A program made the position numbers and the translations under genes. Below the pieces are notes generated by a model, which saw only the letters and a list, made by a program, of their open reading frames with translations, ran no database searches and was not told the DNA's origin. A DNA stretch of 64,000 nt from Mesostigma viride. Lineage: Eukaryota > Streptophyta > Mesostigmatophyceae > Mesostigmatales > Mesostigmataceae. Positions 10,077-21,051 of the stretch are shown piece by piece. The DNA lies in assembly GCA_009746045.1 (NCBI GenBank), contig RPFO01002311.1:1-64000 (forward strand), read 5' to 3'. Numbering within the stretch: position 1 is the first letter of the stretch; each line of letters starts with the position of its first letter.

Positions 10077-11842
10077 GGGCTCCTCTTTACGTTCTGTACT
10101 TCTGTAGGTACATTACGTGTTGGGCCGGTGGTCAGCTCGTAACAAGTCAGTCAGTCTGTCTCTTGCGGAACTTCAAGTACAGAATTCGCCACCACTTTGG
10201 GCCGTATCGGTCCTTGGTAGTTACGCAACAAACATTCGAACGGTCGCCGTGGAAAGTACCTTTGTTGCGTAACTAGTTGCGTTACCGCGGGTTGGTACTG
10301 TACTCAGTGGGAAAGGTGATCATGAAGAGACCATTGGAACAGCCTACCTGACGCATGTGCCACCAAAGCATTGTGTCCCGCAAAATGCACACTGCCTCCT
10401 TTCTAACAAGCACGAGCCGCTCTCTTTAGGAGACAGGTGCCAGCTCGTCAGTGTCTGGGGAAAATGATATTGCCGCTGCTTAGGAAGACCGCGTGAATTT
10501 CCTCGAACACAACTGTCTATAAAGCAAAAGAAATTTCAGAGAAGCATGGAAATAAAAGCATTACACCTTCCCGACAGGTTGCGGGCCACGCGCTGCAGAA
10601 AGCCAGCCACGTCACAGACGATTAACTAGCTAAAAGACACCCAGGAATCCAGCGATGCAGCGCCAGGACCCGCAACTTTCTGGCTGCATCTGGCCGGAAA
10701 AAGGCAAAAAGCTTACGCTCAACGAGGTAAGAAAGCAGGAAAACGCAAGCTTAAGACGTTTAACACAAGAACGTACCATAACGGGCATTTATTCGTGCCC
10801 AGGCGCACAAGAAAGTCCACCCTTTCATGGAGTGGTTGGGCAGTACGCATCGCGCAGGGCTAATGTTATCTTACCGCAAAATGACGGGAAAGGTAAAGAT
10901 AGCAGCGGGAATTTTTACGGCTTTAGAAACATCATTAAACTAGCTTTCCTTACGACCATCAAAACTGGCAACAATCGACAATCAACCCGGCAGGCATCCA
11001 ATATACTTTATTCATCCCGACAGAAATTCAGGCCGGACCCCCCCTGCCGATGGCAAAGAAAAAAAGCCCGCGACATTATAGATCGCAACCATCCCGCCAT
11101 AAATTAGAATCAGTAACTAATTTTCTCCAACAATCGAGCATTTCTGCTTTCCGCGTGCCAGATTTGTCACGTTTCGTCTAAAGGCAGTCGCCATTAAATC
11201 ATGCCGACATAGCTTTTGGGCCTCAATTTGCACCGAAATTTGGTCCGTACCGTCCAGCTCAGTCGGATTATGTATGTGGATCGGCCGTGTTGGTTGCATA
11301 CGCAGGTATATTAATTCTTGCATTCGCCCCGGACCTTCCCCAGGACAGGTCAGGATATAACAATAATTCTTGCATTCGCCCCCGCCCTTTCCTATGGCCT
11401 GGTCAGGTTTGGGCGCGACGCCACTAGCGCGGCGCCCGCGACAGAGTGGCCAGGCTCGAGCACGTTTTCTGGATCCCAAGCACCGGATTGGACACTGTCC
11501 GAGGACTGGACAGGAATTGGCTGACCAATCGGATGCTTGCTCGTCGTCTCCAAAAACATATATAAAGAGCCAAATCGCGCGAACTACGCAAGGATCCTTT
11601 AAGCAGCGTTACTCTGCCGAAATGTCAACCTAGGCCGGTCAAGTGACGCCGAGGTGTTCACCGATAGTTCAGGTCAGCCACAGCGCGCCTTCGAATGTAG
11701 GCACGGTCGCATTTTTTTTTAGGAAATGTAGAATTGTTGTCGACCAGCTACCAACGCCCGACCGGACCCATACAACGGAAACATCAAGGCGATGTGATGT
11801 AGGTGTGTCTGATATGTCATTAATACACAGAGCATCGTGAAT
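10077..11842. other. Intergenic, no supported gene
   Basis: A 150-codon open frame at 10655-11107 has no recognisable motif and is not called. An inverted repeat of 15 bp (TAGTTACGCAACAAA, 10218-10232, with complement 10261-10275, loop 28 nt) is the only clear structure. The motif GACAGGTCAGGATATAAC and nearby variants at 11340-11420 are weakly repetitive. Confidence 0.5.
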
Positions 11843-11975
11843 ATAATATATAATAATATTATATAATATACTATAATTAAATATAATTTTAATTTTATGT
11901 TAATTTTAATGTTATTTCATATAACATAATATAATATATAATATATATAATATAATATAATATTATATAAAGTAG
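11843..11975. repeat. AT-only low-complexity tract
   Basis: Almost pure A/T built from TATAATATAATA-like units. It may act as an easily melted or recombinogenic spacer. No coding content. Confidence 0.8.
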
Positions 11976-12299
11976 TAATAAAAAATTAAAATGTAAAAGA
12001 AAAATATCTACCTTATTGGGGTTTAATGTTCCTTTCCAGTTCAGCATAAGTACACTCTTGAGTGTGTGCAATGTTTGGTTATACGCCATTGTCTTAAAAT
12101 AGCAACCAATGTAAACCTCCGTCCTAACCACATTTGGATACAATAAAGACATTGATGCCTGACACATAGCATTCATTGCTTGAAATACCATGCATATTTT
12201 GTGTCAATGTTCTGCAGACCACAGCTTCAAGTGGGCATACTTCGCTTTCCTCAATATAATGGCGACATGGCATTTGGTGAAAGTGGTGAGTGCCATGAA

Positions 12300-12860
12300 G
12301 TTGCGCCGGCCGTCGTTATCCATGACGAACTGAATGGGTTTCGTGCAAATCAAGTTTTTTGTTTTGGTGTTCCAGTTGCGCCGGCCGGCGTTTCCAATGG
12401 TATCTTGCGCGCACTTGCAAAAGCTTGCACGCTTATCAACATTTTGTGTTGGTAAACATTTTATCACCTCTGGGATTTCCGCCTTCACTACCTGAGTTGC
12501 TTCTTTGTGGTTTTCAAATGCAACCGAGTTACGCCGGCCGTCGTTACTCATGACAAATTGTAGGGGTTTTGTGCAAATCACTTTTGTATGGTTTACATGC
12601 ATCCAGTTGCGCCGGCCGGCGTTTCCAATGGTATCTTGCAGTTGCGCAATCAGGCCCCATTACCAAAAGTGTGTTTGTACATCTTTTTTACACCTGAAGG
12701 ATTTCTGCCTGCATATCCTGAGTTGCTTCTTAATGGTTTTTAATTGCGCCCGAGTTACGCCGGCCGTCGTTATTAATGACAAACTGTATGTGTTTCATAA
12801 AATCACTTTTGTATGGTTTACATGTATCCAGTTGCGCCGGCCGGCGTTATTAATGACGCT
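12300..12860. repeat. About 228-bp tandem repeat carrying a CGCCGGCCGGCG palindrome
   Basis: Two alternating motifs, GTTRCGCCGGCCGTCGTT and GTTGCGCCGGCCGGCGTT, occur at 12300/12375, 12528/12606 and 12754/12831, 75-78 bp apart inside a unit of roughly 228 bp. The second contains the perfect 12-bp palindrome CGCCGGCCGGCG. A further copy lies inside an intron of the downstream transposase-like gene (15479). The repeats may be intron or leader sequence of that gene. Confidence 0.8.
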
Positions 12861-12933
12861 TGTCGTTCTTGTTTGATGCCCATCGTTTTCGTCGTGTCTT
12901 TAATGGTGATTATTTATCATTACTCATCCTCAG

Positions 12934-15900
12934 GGCTTTCGGTGCCGCGGGATTAAGAGGCGAAAAAAATCAGCTGCCGTCTGACCAAAGTCTGATGGCG
13001 CGATCGGGGCGGGGGGCCGTTTCCGACGGTTCGCGTCCCTTGTCCAATGACGACCGGGAGCCTGCACTTCGCGGTCTCTGGAGCGACAAGTACATCGAGA
13101 ACAAGGGGTACAAAATTGCCAATGACATCTTTCCTATCATGGCGGAACGCGTGAAAGCAAACAACCACAGGACGCCAGAGATGAGCGCGGAGGTTCTGTC
13201 TTGCGCAGCTTCAAGACTAAATGCCATGGTGGCGGAGAGCAACGGCATTAAGAAGAGGAAGAACTGTGACGCGGGCTTCCTGAAAATTGGGCGGAATCTC
13301 TTCGGGATACATCAAGAAGGCTTTTGGCGACTTGGGAACATCTGAGAAGGATCGTGGGCTTAGGTGGGCCTTGTGTGGACTTGTTACGAAGGCAATGGAG
13401 GGCGTCCCGGACAGGATTGTGGAGCGCGCGTTCGGGATTGACAGGCGCTTTGTCGCAACTGTTCGGGGTCACAGGGATGGAATGGAAGAAGGGGAGGACG
13501 ACCTTTTGATGAGTGCGCCAGAGAGGAGAGAGGAAAACGAGCTTCCGACGGAAGTCATTGCCCTGATACAAGCGTGCTGGAGGGATGATAACTTGACGCG
13601 GGCGTCTCCGAACATGAAGGATGTTCATTGTGAATGGACCAGAAAGGATTACAAACATACACTAGCGTTTTCGGAGGGTGCGCGCTACTATACTGTCTCC
13701 AAGTCGAAGATTTACGAAGTGTTCATTTCCCGCCATCCGGAGTTGAAGCCACCGCGGCGGATGGACAGTAGGGAGGGGGGGGGGGGGAGGGAGAGGAGGG
13801 TGTGAGGGGGGGAAATCAGGTGATTTTGGAGACGGAGGCAGGGATGTCAATGCTACGCACGAATCAGAAGAGCACAGTTCATGTGGGATACACTACTTTT
13901 TGCAAGCATATGCCCGCATGCGTCAAGGGGCGGTGGAAAATGCGGAACTTGTGCGCATGCCAGCACCACACTACCATGCAGTCCATGGTTGGGGGGTTGG
14001 CCAAATTTCGTGCAACTTTTCATGCCAGATGCGAGTGCGGACCTGAATGCCACGCGTGCGATCATGGTAGCCAGCTCGACGTGGGGTCGTCCGTGCCCAC
14101 ATGTTCCATTTTCAAAGCCACTCACACGACAGAGTGGGTGAACAAGTTTACTTGTGAGGTGGAGGGGATGAGGGAGGGGGGAGGTTCGAGGTCGTCTGTG
14201 GGGTCGTCGCGGCCGCAGGTTCAGCCTTTTCAGGGCGAACTTGAGGATCTGCCCATGCATGGGAGGGTGCTGGACGACGAGGAAGGGGTGCCCGATCATG
14301 ACCTGGGCGAGGAGTTGGGGGTTTGCTCGATCCGGCGTAAGGCTTGTGTGTTGGGCACTTGCCTGGCTCCCAAGTGTGGAATTCGGAACTTCATGTTATG
14401 CGAACGGGAGGAGGCTTCCAACCACCTGATTTCATGGACCAGATACGAGATGCAGGATGTGCCGCCGGGTGCGGTTCTTGGGCCAGAGGTAATTTTTAGT
14501 GGAGTGGTTGCGCCCCAAGGCGTTTCTTTTGCAATGTTTCCTGAAGTTCTTGGGCCAGAGGTAATTTTTAGTGGAGTGGTTGCGCCCCAAGGCGTTTCTT
14601 TTTCAATTTTTCCTGAGGTCCTGTCTTTTTTCTTTCTACAGGTCATTGGTGGGTCGAAGTTGATGTCTTTTCTGTATGTGCACACTGCGCATATGCAGGA
14701 CGACTGTGACGAGATCGCAAAGGCTGGTGGGCAGCGATTGACGCAAGTCGACGTCAAGTCCACACCAACGGAGCTAAAGGAGGCAATTGTGGACAAGTGG
14801 CCGGACTTCATCCAGCATTGCTTCAACGCGTGGTGGCAAGCGGACGCCTCCAAGGAATGTCTCTCAAGGATGCGGGTGGGGGACCTTGTATGCCACACAG
14901 ATTACGCCGAGAACTACCAGTCTTACACCTATCACAATCTCCAAGCACAGTATTGGCATCCAGTCACATTCGTCCTTATGCCCTGGATCGTGCGCTACTT
15001 GGATCCAGCGTCGGGAAAGGTCGTGAGAAGGGAGTTTCACTTCATCGGACAGGGCGGAATGAAAAGGGACGGGCGGGCCCTCCGTTTTGCTATCCTCAAA
15101 ATCCTGGCGACACTACGGTCAGAAGGGGTAGAGGTGAAGCGCTTCATTGGGTGGTCGGACAATTGCTCCATGCAGTTCAAGTCAAGGAATGTGATCGCGG
15201 AAGTGGCCCGGCTGCTGACGGAGGATCCGCACCTGGAGTCATTTGAGTGGAATTACTTTGGGGAGCAGCACGGAAAGGGGGAGGTGGATGGAGCTGGTGG
15301 GACTGTGAAGTGCATGTTGAGGAGGTGGCACATCAGGGAAGAGAACCAGGACAAACAGACGGCCGCCCAGTTGGTGGAGAATCTGGCGTCGGGGGCGGTG
15401 GGCGGGACCACAACGACCAGGCGTAACTTCTTCGAGTTCCCCGAGGTAATTAAGTGTACAGTCCTCGTTCAGGGAATAGTTACGCCGGCCGTCGTTTCTA
15501 GGGCGTTCTTGGAGTCCTGGCGATCAGGAGTGCTTAATAAAACACAACTAGCTCGATGGTCTCGTAACTTCAACTTTCCCTTGTGCAAATCTTGTCTTCG
15601 ACGCGCAGGTGCTTCCTTACAGCCCAGGGCGCGGCGAAATCAAAGGAGTGAAGAAGGCGCACTGGTGGCGCATGGACAAGTCGAATGTGACGCGCTTAAT
15701 GCTGCGCCAGTATTCCTGCTATTGTGGCGGTGCGTGCGCCGAGGAAAGGTGGTGGGATTGTCGAAAGGAGTGGACCGACATGGACGGCTGGAATGTGGGA
15801 GGTGCTCGGATGAAGCTCCACAAACTGGGGGAGCCAGTGCAAAGGAACCCAAACGGACAAGGGGGGCACGCAGGGACGCGACTGAACAGACTACAGGCAG

Positions 15901-16340
15901 AGAGGACGATGATGGGAAGGAGACTGAAGCTGCGAGACATTTTTGCCGTCGAGTCCTACTCTGGTGATGAGTCCCACGATCCAGATCATCCATATTGGCT
16001 AGCGGAAGTCTTGCAGGAGCCTTATCAGGTGGCCGCTACTTTCGTGAGGCGAGTGGCCGACAGAAACGGCAAGGTCGATAGGGAGTTGTTCCGTAAGGGA
16101 CAATGGGTGGTGGGGGTGCGCTACTGGGACAGATTTCCGGGTATGGCGACGATGTTCAAAATGGACGCCGATGCGCAAGCTGAACAGCCAAACTTGGTCA
16201 ATTGCTACCTGTGCATGGACGCGGGGTTCGAACACACCATTGTTGTCAACCCAGCTAACAATCGCCAGGCCATCTTGACCATTCCGACAGACGTCGAGAA
16301 ACGGCTCACGAACTTGGCCAAGAAGAGACCTGTTGAGTAG
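12934..16340 (+). pseudogene. Transposase-like gene (DYAENY / SDNCSMQFK / HGKGEVDG family), two frameshifts
   Basis: An acceptor at 12933 opens a frame with ALRGLWSDKYIEN and KVKANNHRTPEM-like segments. A one-base shift near 13290 continues to about 13780, where a run of 14 G causes a second shift. The remainder is open: exon to 14488, intron 14489-14641, exon 14642-15445, intron 15446-15608, exon 15609-16340, all phase 0. The core has TDYAENYQ, GWSDNCSMQFKS and EQHGKGEVDGAGGTVK, spaced as in a family of RNase-H-like transposase relatives I remember from animal genomes; I cannot assign the superfamily. A Cys/His-rich region (CACQHH, CECGPECHAC) may bind zinc. The last 100 residues look like a small barrel-type reader domain (KGQWVVGVRYWDR). 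Expression and activity are doubtful given the shifts. Confidence 0.6.
14475..14620 (+). repeat. 72-bp direct duplication covering a splice donor
   Basis: TTCTTGGGCCAGAGGTAATT and the following 50 bases occur at 14475 and again at 14547. The duplication includes the end of the exon and its GTAATT donor, so the intron at 14489-14641 has two possible 5' splice sites 72 bp (24 codons) apart. Either use keeps the reading frame. Confidence 0.8.
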
Positions 16341-17332
16341 GCCAGCTCGCCCGGGCTTGGTTGGACGAGGTGGACAGCCTTGAGAGCACGTGCTTCGTTG
16401 TGAGCACTTGCCTTTCAGCCGTGATTTGCAAACGAGTTCCTTGTCCTGAATTGTAAAGCTCGATTCATGCTCTTTTAAGGAAGTGTATAATATTATCCAG
16501 ATCATGTATATATTTAGATCTAGACCTGAGTTCAAATAACATTTCTTAGAGGGCTGAGATGCGCGAGGTCCAGCATACATGTATATATCCATGGAGACAT
16601 GTTACAAACTCAAATGTTTCATTGTACGTACCACTAGCTCGTCGACGGGGGTATCCCATGTAATGTATGATTTATGAATTAATTAATCGCTTAATTGTAC
16701 AATTTAAATGGATCATGAACTTGTCAAGTGGCCTAATTTGGTTTATTTGGTTCATCATTTATTGATGTCAATCATTCTTAATTGAATCTCGAGCAATAGC
16801 AATCATGAAGCACATCCTAATCATGTGATTCGCATAATGAGAATAGGCAACAAGTGCTACTTTGAGGAATGCGGGGTTGGTCAGGTTATTATAGAGCTAG
16901 AGCTACAAACGGCACATATATTGCAAACTTTGCGCTCCAGGCATGGAATTTCAAAAGTACCAAAATTGGAGCAGTAGATGTTGGGGACGCCCAAAGAAGG
17001 CGAAAACTTGCGTTGATAACCCTTTAAGGAAGCGACACACTTATAAGGTGACGCTGATCACACGATCGTACCATCACCGCCATTGTCCTTCGCCCAGCGG
17101 CGCAAGAAAGAACAACCTTCCACGGAAAAATACGACGCGCATCCCGCCAGTACTCCTACACACACAGATCTCGAATGATTTATCTAGTACCAAATCCGAA
17201 AGGCTTGCATCACTCCCCGGAAAGGAGAACTTTTGCGAATGACTGTAGGTGTCAGTTGGCGATGCCTTAGGATCAGGAGACGTCCGTCCTATAGTCATGC
17301 AGCAAAAGTTGGTGCGAGAGGTCCCCAGTTCG
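16341..17332. other. AT-rich intergenic, no gene seen
   Basis: No coding frame supported. The last 75 bases (17259-17332, with ATGCCTTAGGATCAGGAGAC and GTTCGATTAATT) resemble 55207-55265 and could be a tRNA-derived repeat, but it does not fold as a complete tRNA. Confidence 0.4.
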
Positions 17333-19149
17333 ATTAATTAATTAATTAATTAGAAACATAACTCCGTTGGGAGTACATGTAGCACATATCCCTGAGAAGG
17401 GGCATATGGCTTTTAATACATTCTGGGCTACTTCCTGCAAGGGTGGGAATGTAAGCTACCCTTGCTCTAGGTGCCGCCTAGAGGGGGTGCGGCACCAGGG
17501 CACCTGCACCCTCATGATCTTCACACGATGCCCAGCTATAACGGAAGGGGGAGTATGTCATGTGGGGGAAGATCATCACGGCTATACACTTGAGCTAGGG
17601 CATAGCTTCTCGACAGAGAGCATCTCTCTGCATGGCATAGCATGGCTAAATTCTTAATGCGACATCCATGGGGTCCCATTATAGGCAGGGCGTGGCTAAA
17701 TGTTGAAGGCATCATCCATGGGGGCCATTATATATGGGTGCACATGCGCGTGGGCCACATGCTAGGCTAAGCCTGCCTAATCTACACTACTGGTACTTAG
17801 TATATTCCCTAGTCTGAGGTGGCAGGGGGGGCCTGCCAGGGCTTGTGGTCAACGTGGATGACCGCCCCCCTCCAGCATACCGGCTTCCCCCTTGCGCTCT
17901 GCCGGAGCTGAAGGTAGGTCGGCCATAGCTCGCGTCGCCGCTGTTGCTGGGCCAGGGTCAAGTCGTCGTCCAGCGTGAAGCGAGTCCTCGAGAGCTTCTT
18001 GCGGCATAATTTTAAGGAACGACAGCTTGTCCGCCATGTACTTCAATGTGAGGAGCACGGGTGCCGGGCCAGCCTTCCCCCGCGCGCGGGGGAGGCGGAC
18101 AGCCGACATGTCCAGCTCACCAGTGAGTAGCATGGGGGCAAAAATGGCGCGCTTAAATGCCTCAAGAAGGCTCGTGGAGGTCTCACCTGCCGGCTGGTCG
18201 AAGTGCTTGACGATGACATTGTGGAGCCCTGCGCCGAGCGATGTCGGCTTCCTCGCGAAGGTCGAGGGCTTGTTGCTTGAGTTGTGCCGTGATGGTGGAG
18301 GTGGTGGAGGTGGTGTGCTGCTTAAGCAAGTCCGCCCAGGTGGAGGGAGCATCGCCGGCCGGGCCAGCAGCGGGCGCCGGCTGGGCGGCGATGTCCTTCA
18401 CCGCTTGGGCGGTGAGGCCGGCGGTGTCATGCAAGCTCTCAAGGGCGGTAGCGGTGGCTTGAAGGCGTTGGTCGAGGTCGAGGAGCTGGGCTTTGATGTC
18501 GGCGGTGGAGGCGGAAATGGCAGTGGAGGTGGCGGTGAGGTGAGAAAGTTCAGCGGGCCACCCATTGCTGCGACGTCAGCAGCAAGGGGGGTCACGTGCT
18601 GCTGGAAGGCTTCCATGAGGATGGAACGGAGGGTGGGGGCGGAGATGGATGGAGCCCAGATCTCGCCGTCAGAGCGCTGGAGAAGGGAGTTGAGCATGGC
18701 GTGCTGGAGCTGGGGGCGGGGGCAGCCAAACAGCATGCTGTGGTTGGTCCAGCGGCTGCCGTTGTTGCCGATGAGGCGATCTTGGTCGCATAGAGATGGA
18801 GGCACAGGTCGTATAGCGAGGCGTAGTCCCCGAAGAAGATGCAGTGCATAGCATCGTCCAGGGAAATGTTGGTCCAGTCGTGGTCATCGACCTGGAAAGG
18901 TTTGGGCCGAAAGCGCGGTTCAGAGGGGCGGGACCCTCCTGTTTTGTCGGCTGAGCGGGTGCGTTTCGGGTCAGGCGATGCCGATGGCGAGGCATTAAGC
19001 CCGGGAGGTTGCTGGGCGACCACCAGTGCACGACTAGTGTCACCGCTGCCTGCCGGACCTGAGAGCGAAGCTGCAGCTTGAGCTGCAGAATTTTCATGGC
19101 CGAGCGCATCCGCCAAACTGCGTTGCGTCAAAAGACGTTTGCTCGTCAT
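17333..19149 (-). mobile_element. ORF1-only LINE-like retroposon (HAL1-like), copy 1
   Basis: Read on the minus strand: an ORF1-type gene (19149-17809), a 3' untranslated part of about 450 bp, the hairpin CTCCCAACGGAG, and a tail of AATT repeats at 17333-17352. A second copy at 51010-51840 has the same order: end of ORF1, same 3' part, same hairpin, same tail. No reverse-transcriptase ORF lies between ORF1 and the tail in either copy, so the family appears to be a non-autonomous derivative that relies on another LINE. Confidence 0.7.
17809..19149 (-). pseudogene. LINE ORF1-like RNA-binding protein gene, frameshifted
   Basis: Starts at ATG 19149 with a low-complexity basic N-terminus (SPDPKRTRSADK). 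After a shift near 18785 the frame has PTLRSILMEAFQQHV. After another near 18540 it gives a clear heptad-type coiled coil (TADIKAQLLDLDQRLQATAT, about 18430-18530). After a third near 18240 it reaches MADKLSFLK. A small insertion at about 18010 then shifts to the conserved C-terminus (LTLAQQQRRRELWPTYLQLR, then WRGAVIHVDHKPW) with the stop at 17809-17811. Coiled coil plus an LTxxQxxRR-type C-terminal domain is the usual build of LINE ORF1 RNA chaperones, which coat the element RNA. The copy at 51.5 kb keeps frame across the last junction (SFLKCRKKLSRSRFTLDDDL), showing that the insertion here is a mutation. Confidence 0.65.
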
Positions 19150-21051
19150 ACATTGCGTTTTAGATTCGGAAAATTATATCAGCGTGACCGTCTTAGAAAG
19201 ACGAAGCGATAGTGATATTCACGGCTAAATTCGGTGCTCAAACGTGAAAGTTATGAGCTCCGTCGTCAGCCATGGCTACCTTGTGGCTCATGGCTGCGTG
19301 GGAAGAGTGCCCATGATACAAACCCAGTTCGATTCCGGCCTGGATTCATGTGCAGATCGCGTTTTCCGCGGACCGGCACTGAACGCAAATGGTTTTCACC
19401 TTTGCGGCGTGCCAAATCAGAATCCCGCCAGCCTGGAGAGTGTCTTACCGATAATGACGGAAATCTTGCCAAAACCCAGCAGATTTTTAAAGGCTTTACT
19501 AATAACAATTTATTTAACGCATCCTTGACGCTAATTGAAGCCCCAAAAAACTGACAATCACCGCCGCTAGCGTGCATTCTAATTCATTCCCCGCGACAAA
19601 AATTTCATATTGGAACCCCGTGGCGATGGTCATAAAAAAATTCATCGACATTGCAAAATGCACGAATTCCGCCATGAAATAACATCATAAACTCATGTAC
19701 TTCAAGATTCGCGCATTTTCTCTGCATTCCGCAAGCTATCTTTGTCTAGTTTGCCTGAAATCACGTAGCCATGGCCAGCTCCCGTAGGGGTGCGCGCACC
19801 ATGCACCACTTTTTCACGGTACGGACTGGTACCGCGAATTTTTTCGGCGCCAACAAATTCGCGCCGGGACCGTCAGACAGAACCGAGTTTCTCAGACACG
19901 GATATGCTTTCAACGTAGTCAATGCATTGTTGGGCAGCTATCTTGCCTCATCATAAAAACCAATAGACCATCAGAACGGTGTCAATGACACCACGCCTGA
20001 AGCTGCAGAGCCAGCAAAGACTGTAGCTGGGCCACGTTTTCCCCACGTTTACACATGAGGGAAAAGAAAGGTCTTGCGAAACGTTAGTGCATTTGCACGC
20101 ACTGAGCACGGTATGTGGCACGTCAACAGTGGCACATTAAGACTTACTGCAGTGTCACTAAGGTGCAGGCAGTTTCTCCAGCCAGATGCAAACGCAAGCG
20201 TAGAAGTCTTACACCTAGTACACAAAATTCGGTCTGTTGGTTGGCATCTTCTGGTCCTGCGCTGCACTCACACTTAAAAACTTTGCCCACTACCAATCGG
20301 GCAAACTCCCAACGGCGGGCTTCCCTTAAAATTCAGAGACTTTGCGGTATCTGGGGGAAAGATGATACCATGGTTAGAAGATACCTTGGCTGTACGACTC
20401 TATGAAACCCAAGTCCAGGACATCCAGGACAAAAGTCTTGACACATCCCATGACAGGACGTCAATAGCCTGGGCCCTCGACATTCAATAGACCCTGCCCT
20501 GTCCACATTCAACCCAATGTCATTCTGCCCACGGAGGGACTAGAGCAGGGAACAGATGCCTCCAGATGCTTACCAGCTGCCAGCATTTCTGGACAGAGGG
20601 ATTGCGCCTCCAGTAGTCACAAGGCCACAATACTGAAGATCCTTGTTACCAGCCAGGCAACACAGGGCATCCTGGGGCACGCGCCACCATGCTGACCTGG
20701 CTGCACGAGGGGTGCCTCTATGCACCCCTCGTGTATATATAGCGACAACACCGCACATATGCACCAGTTCCAAGCCATTAAGAAGGGGACAAGCAGGACG
20801 TGCGACTCCTTGGCTCGACGGTGCAGCCACTTCACTCGCTTTCCGGCCTGAGCGAACGCGATGTTGATGGATCCGCTGACTGTGCGCGCATTCACCCATA
20901 CTTACGGGACAAGAAAGGTCCTTCCACGCGTGTTTGCTGGTCACAAAGTTCGTTTTATGCTGCCGCTCGGTCACCCCCTCACTCCGTCTGTGCCGGCTGC
21001 CGGTTGGTCCGCCAATTCCTTCATCTGTGCTATTCCTGGTTGGCCACCCCA
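19150..21051. other. Intergenic, no supported gene
   Basis: Several open frames of 60-100 codons show no motif or coding bias. The right-hand part (about 20570-21051) is probably the 3' untranslated region of the minus-strand gene ending at 21052. Confidence 0.4.

Noticed and set aside
10655-11107. 150-codon open frame (+)
   Set aside because: No motif, no splice or neighbour support, and composition is not different from the surrounding spacer.
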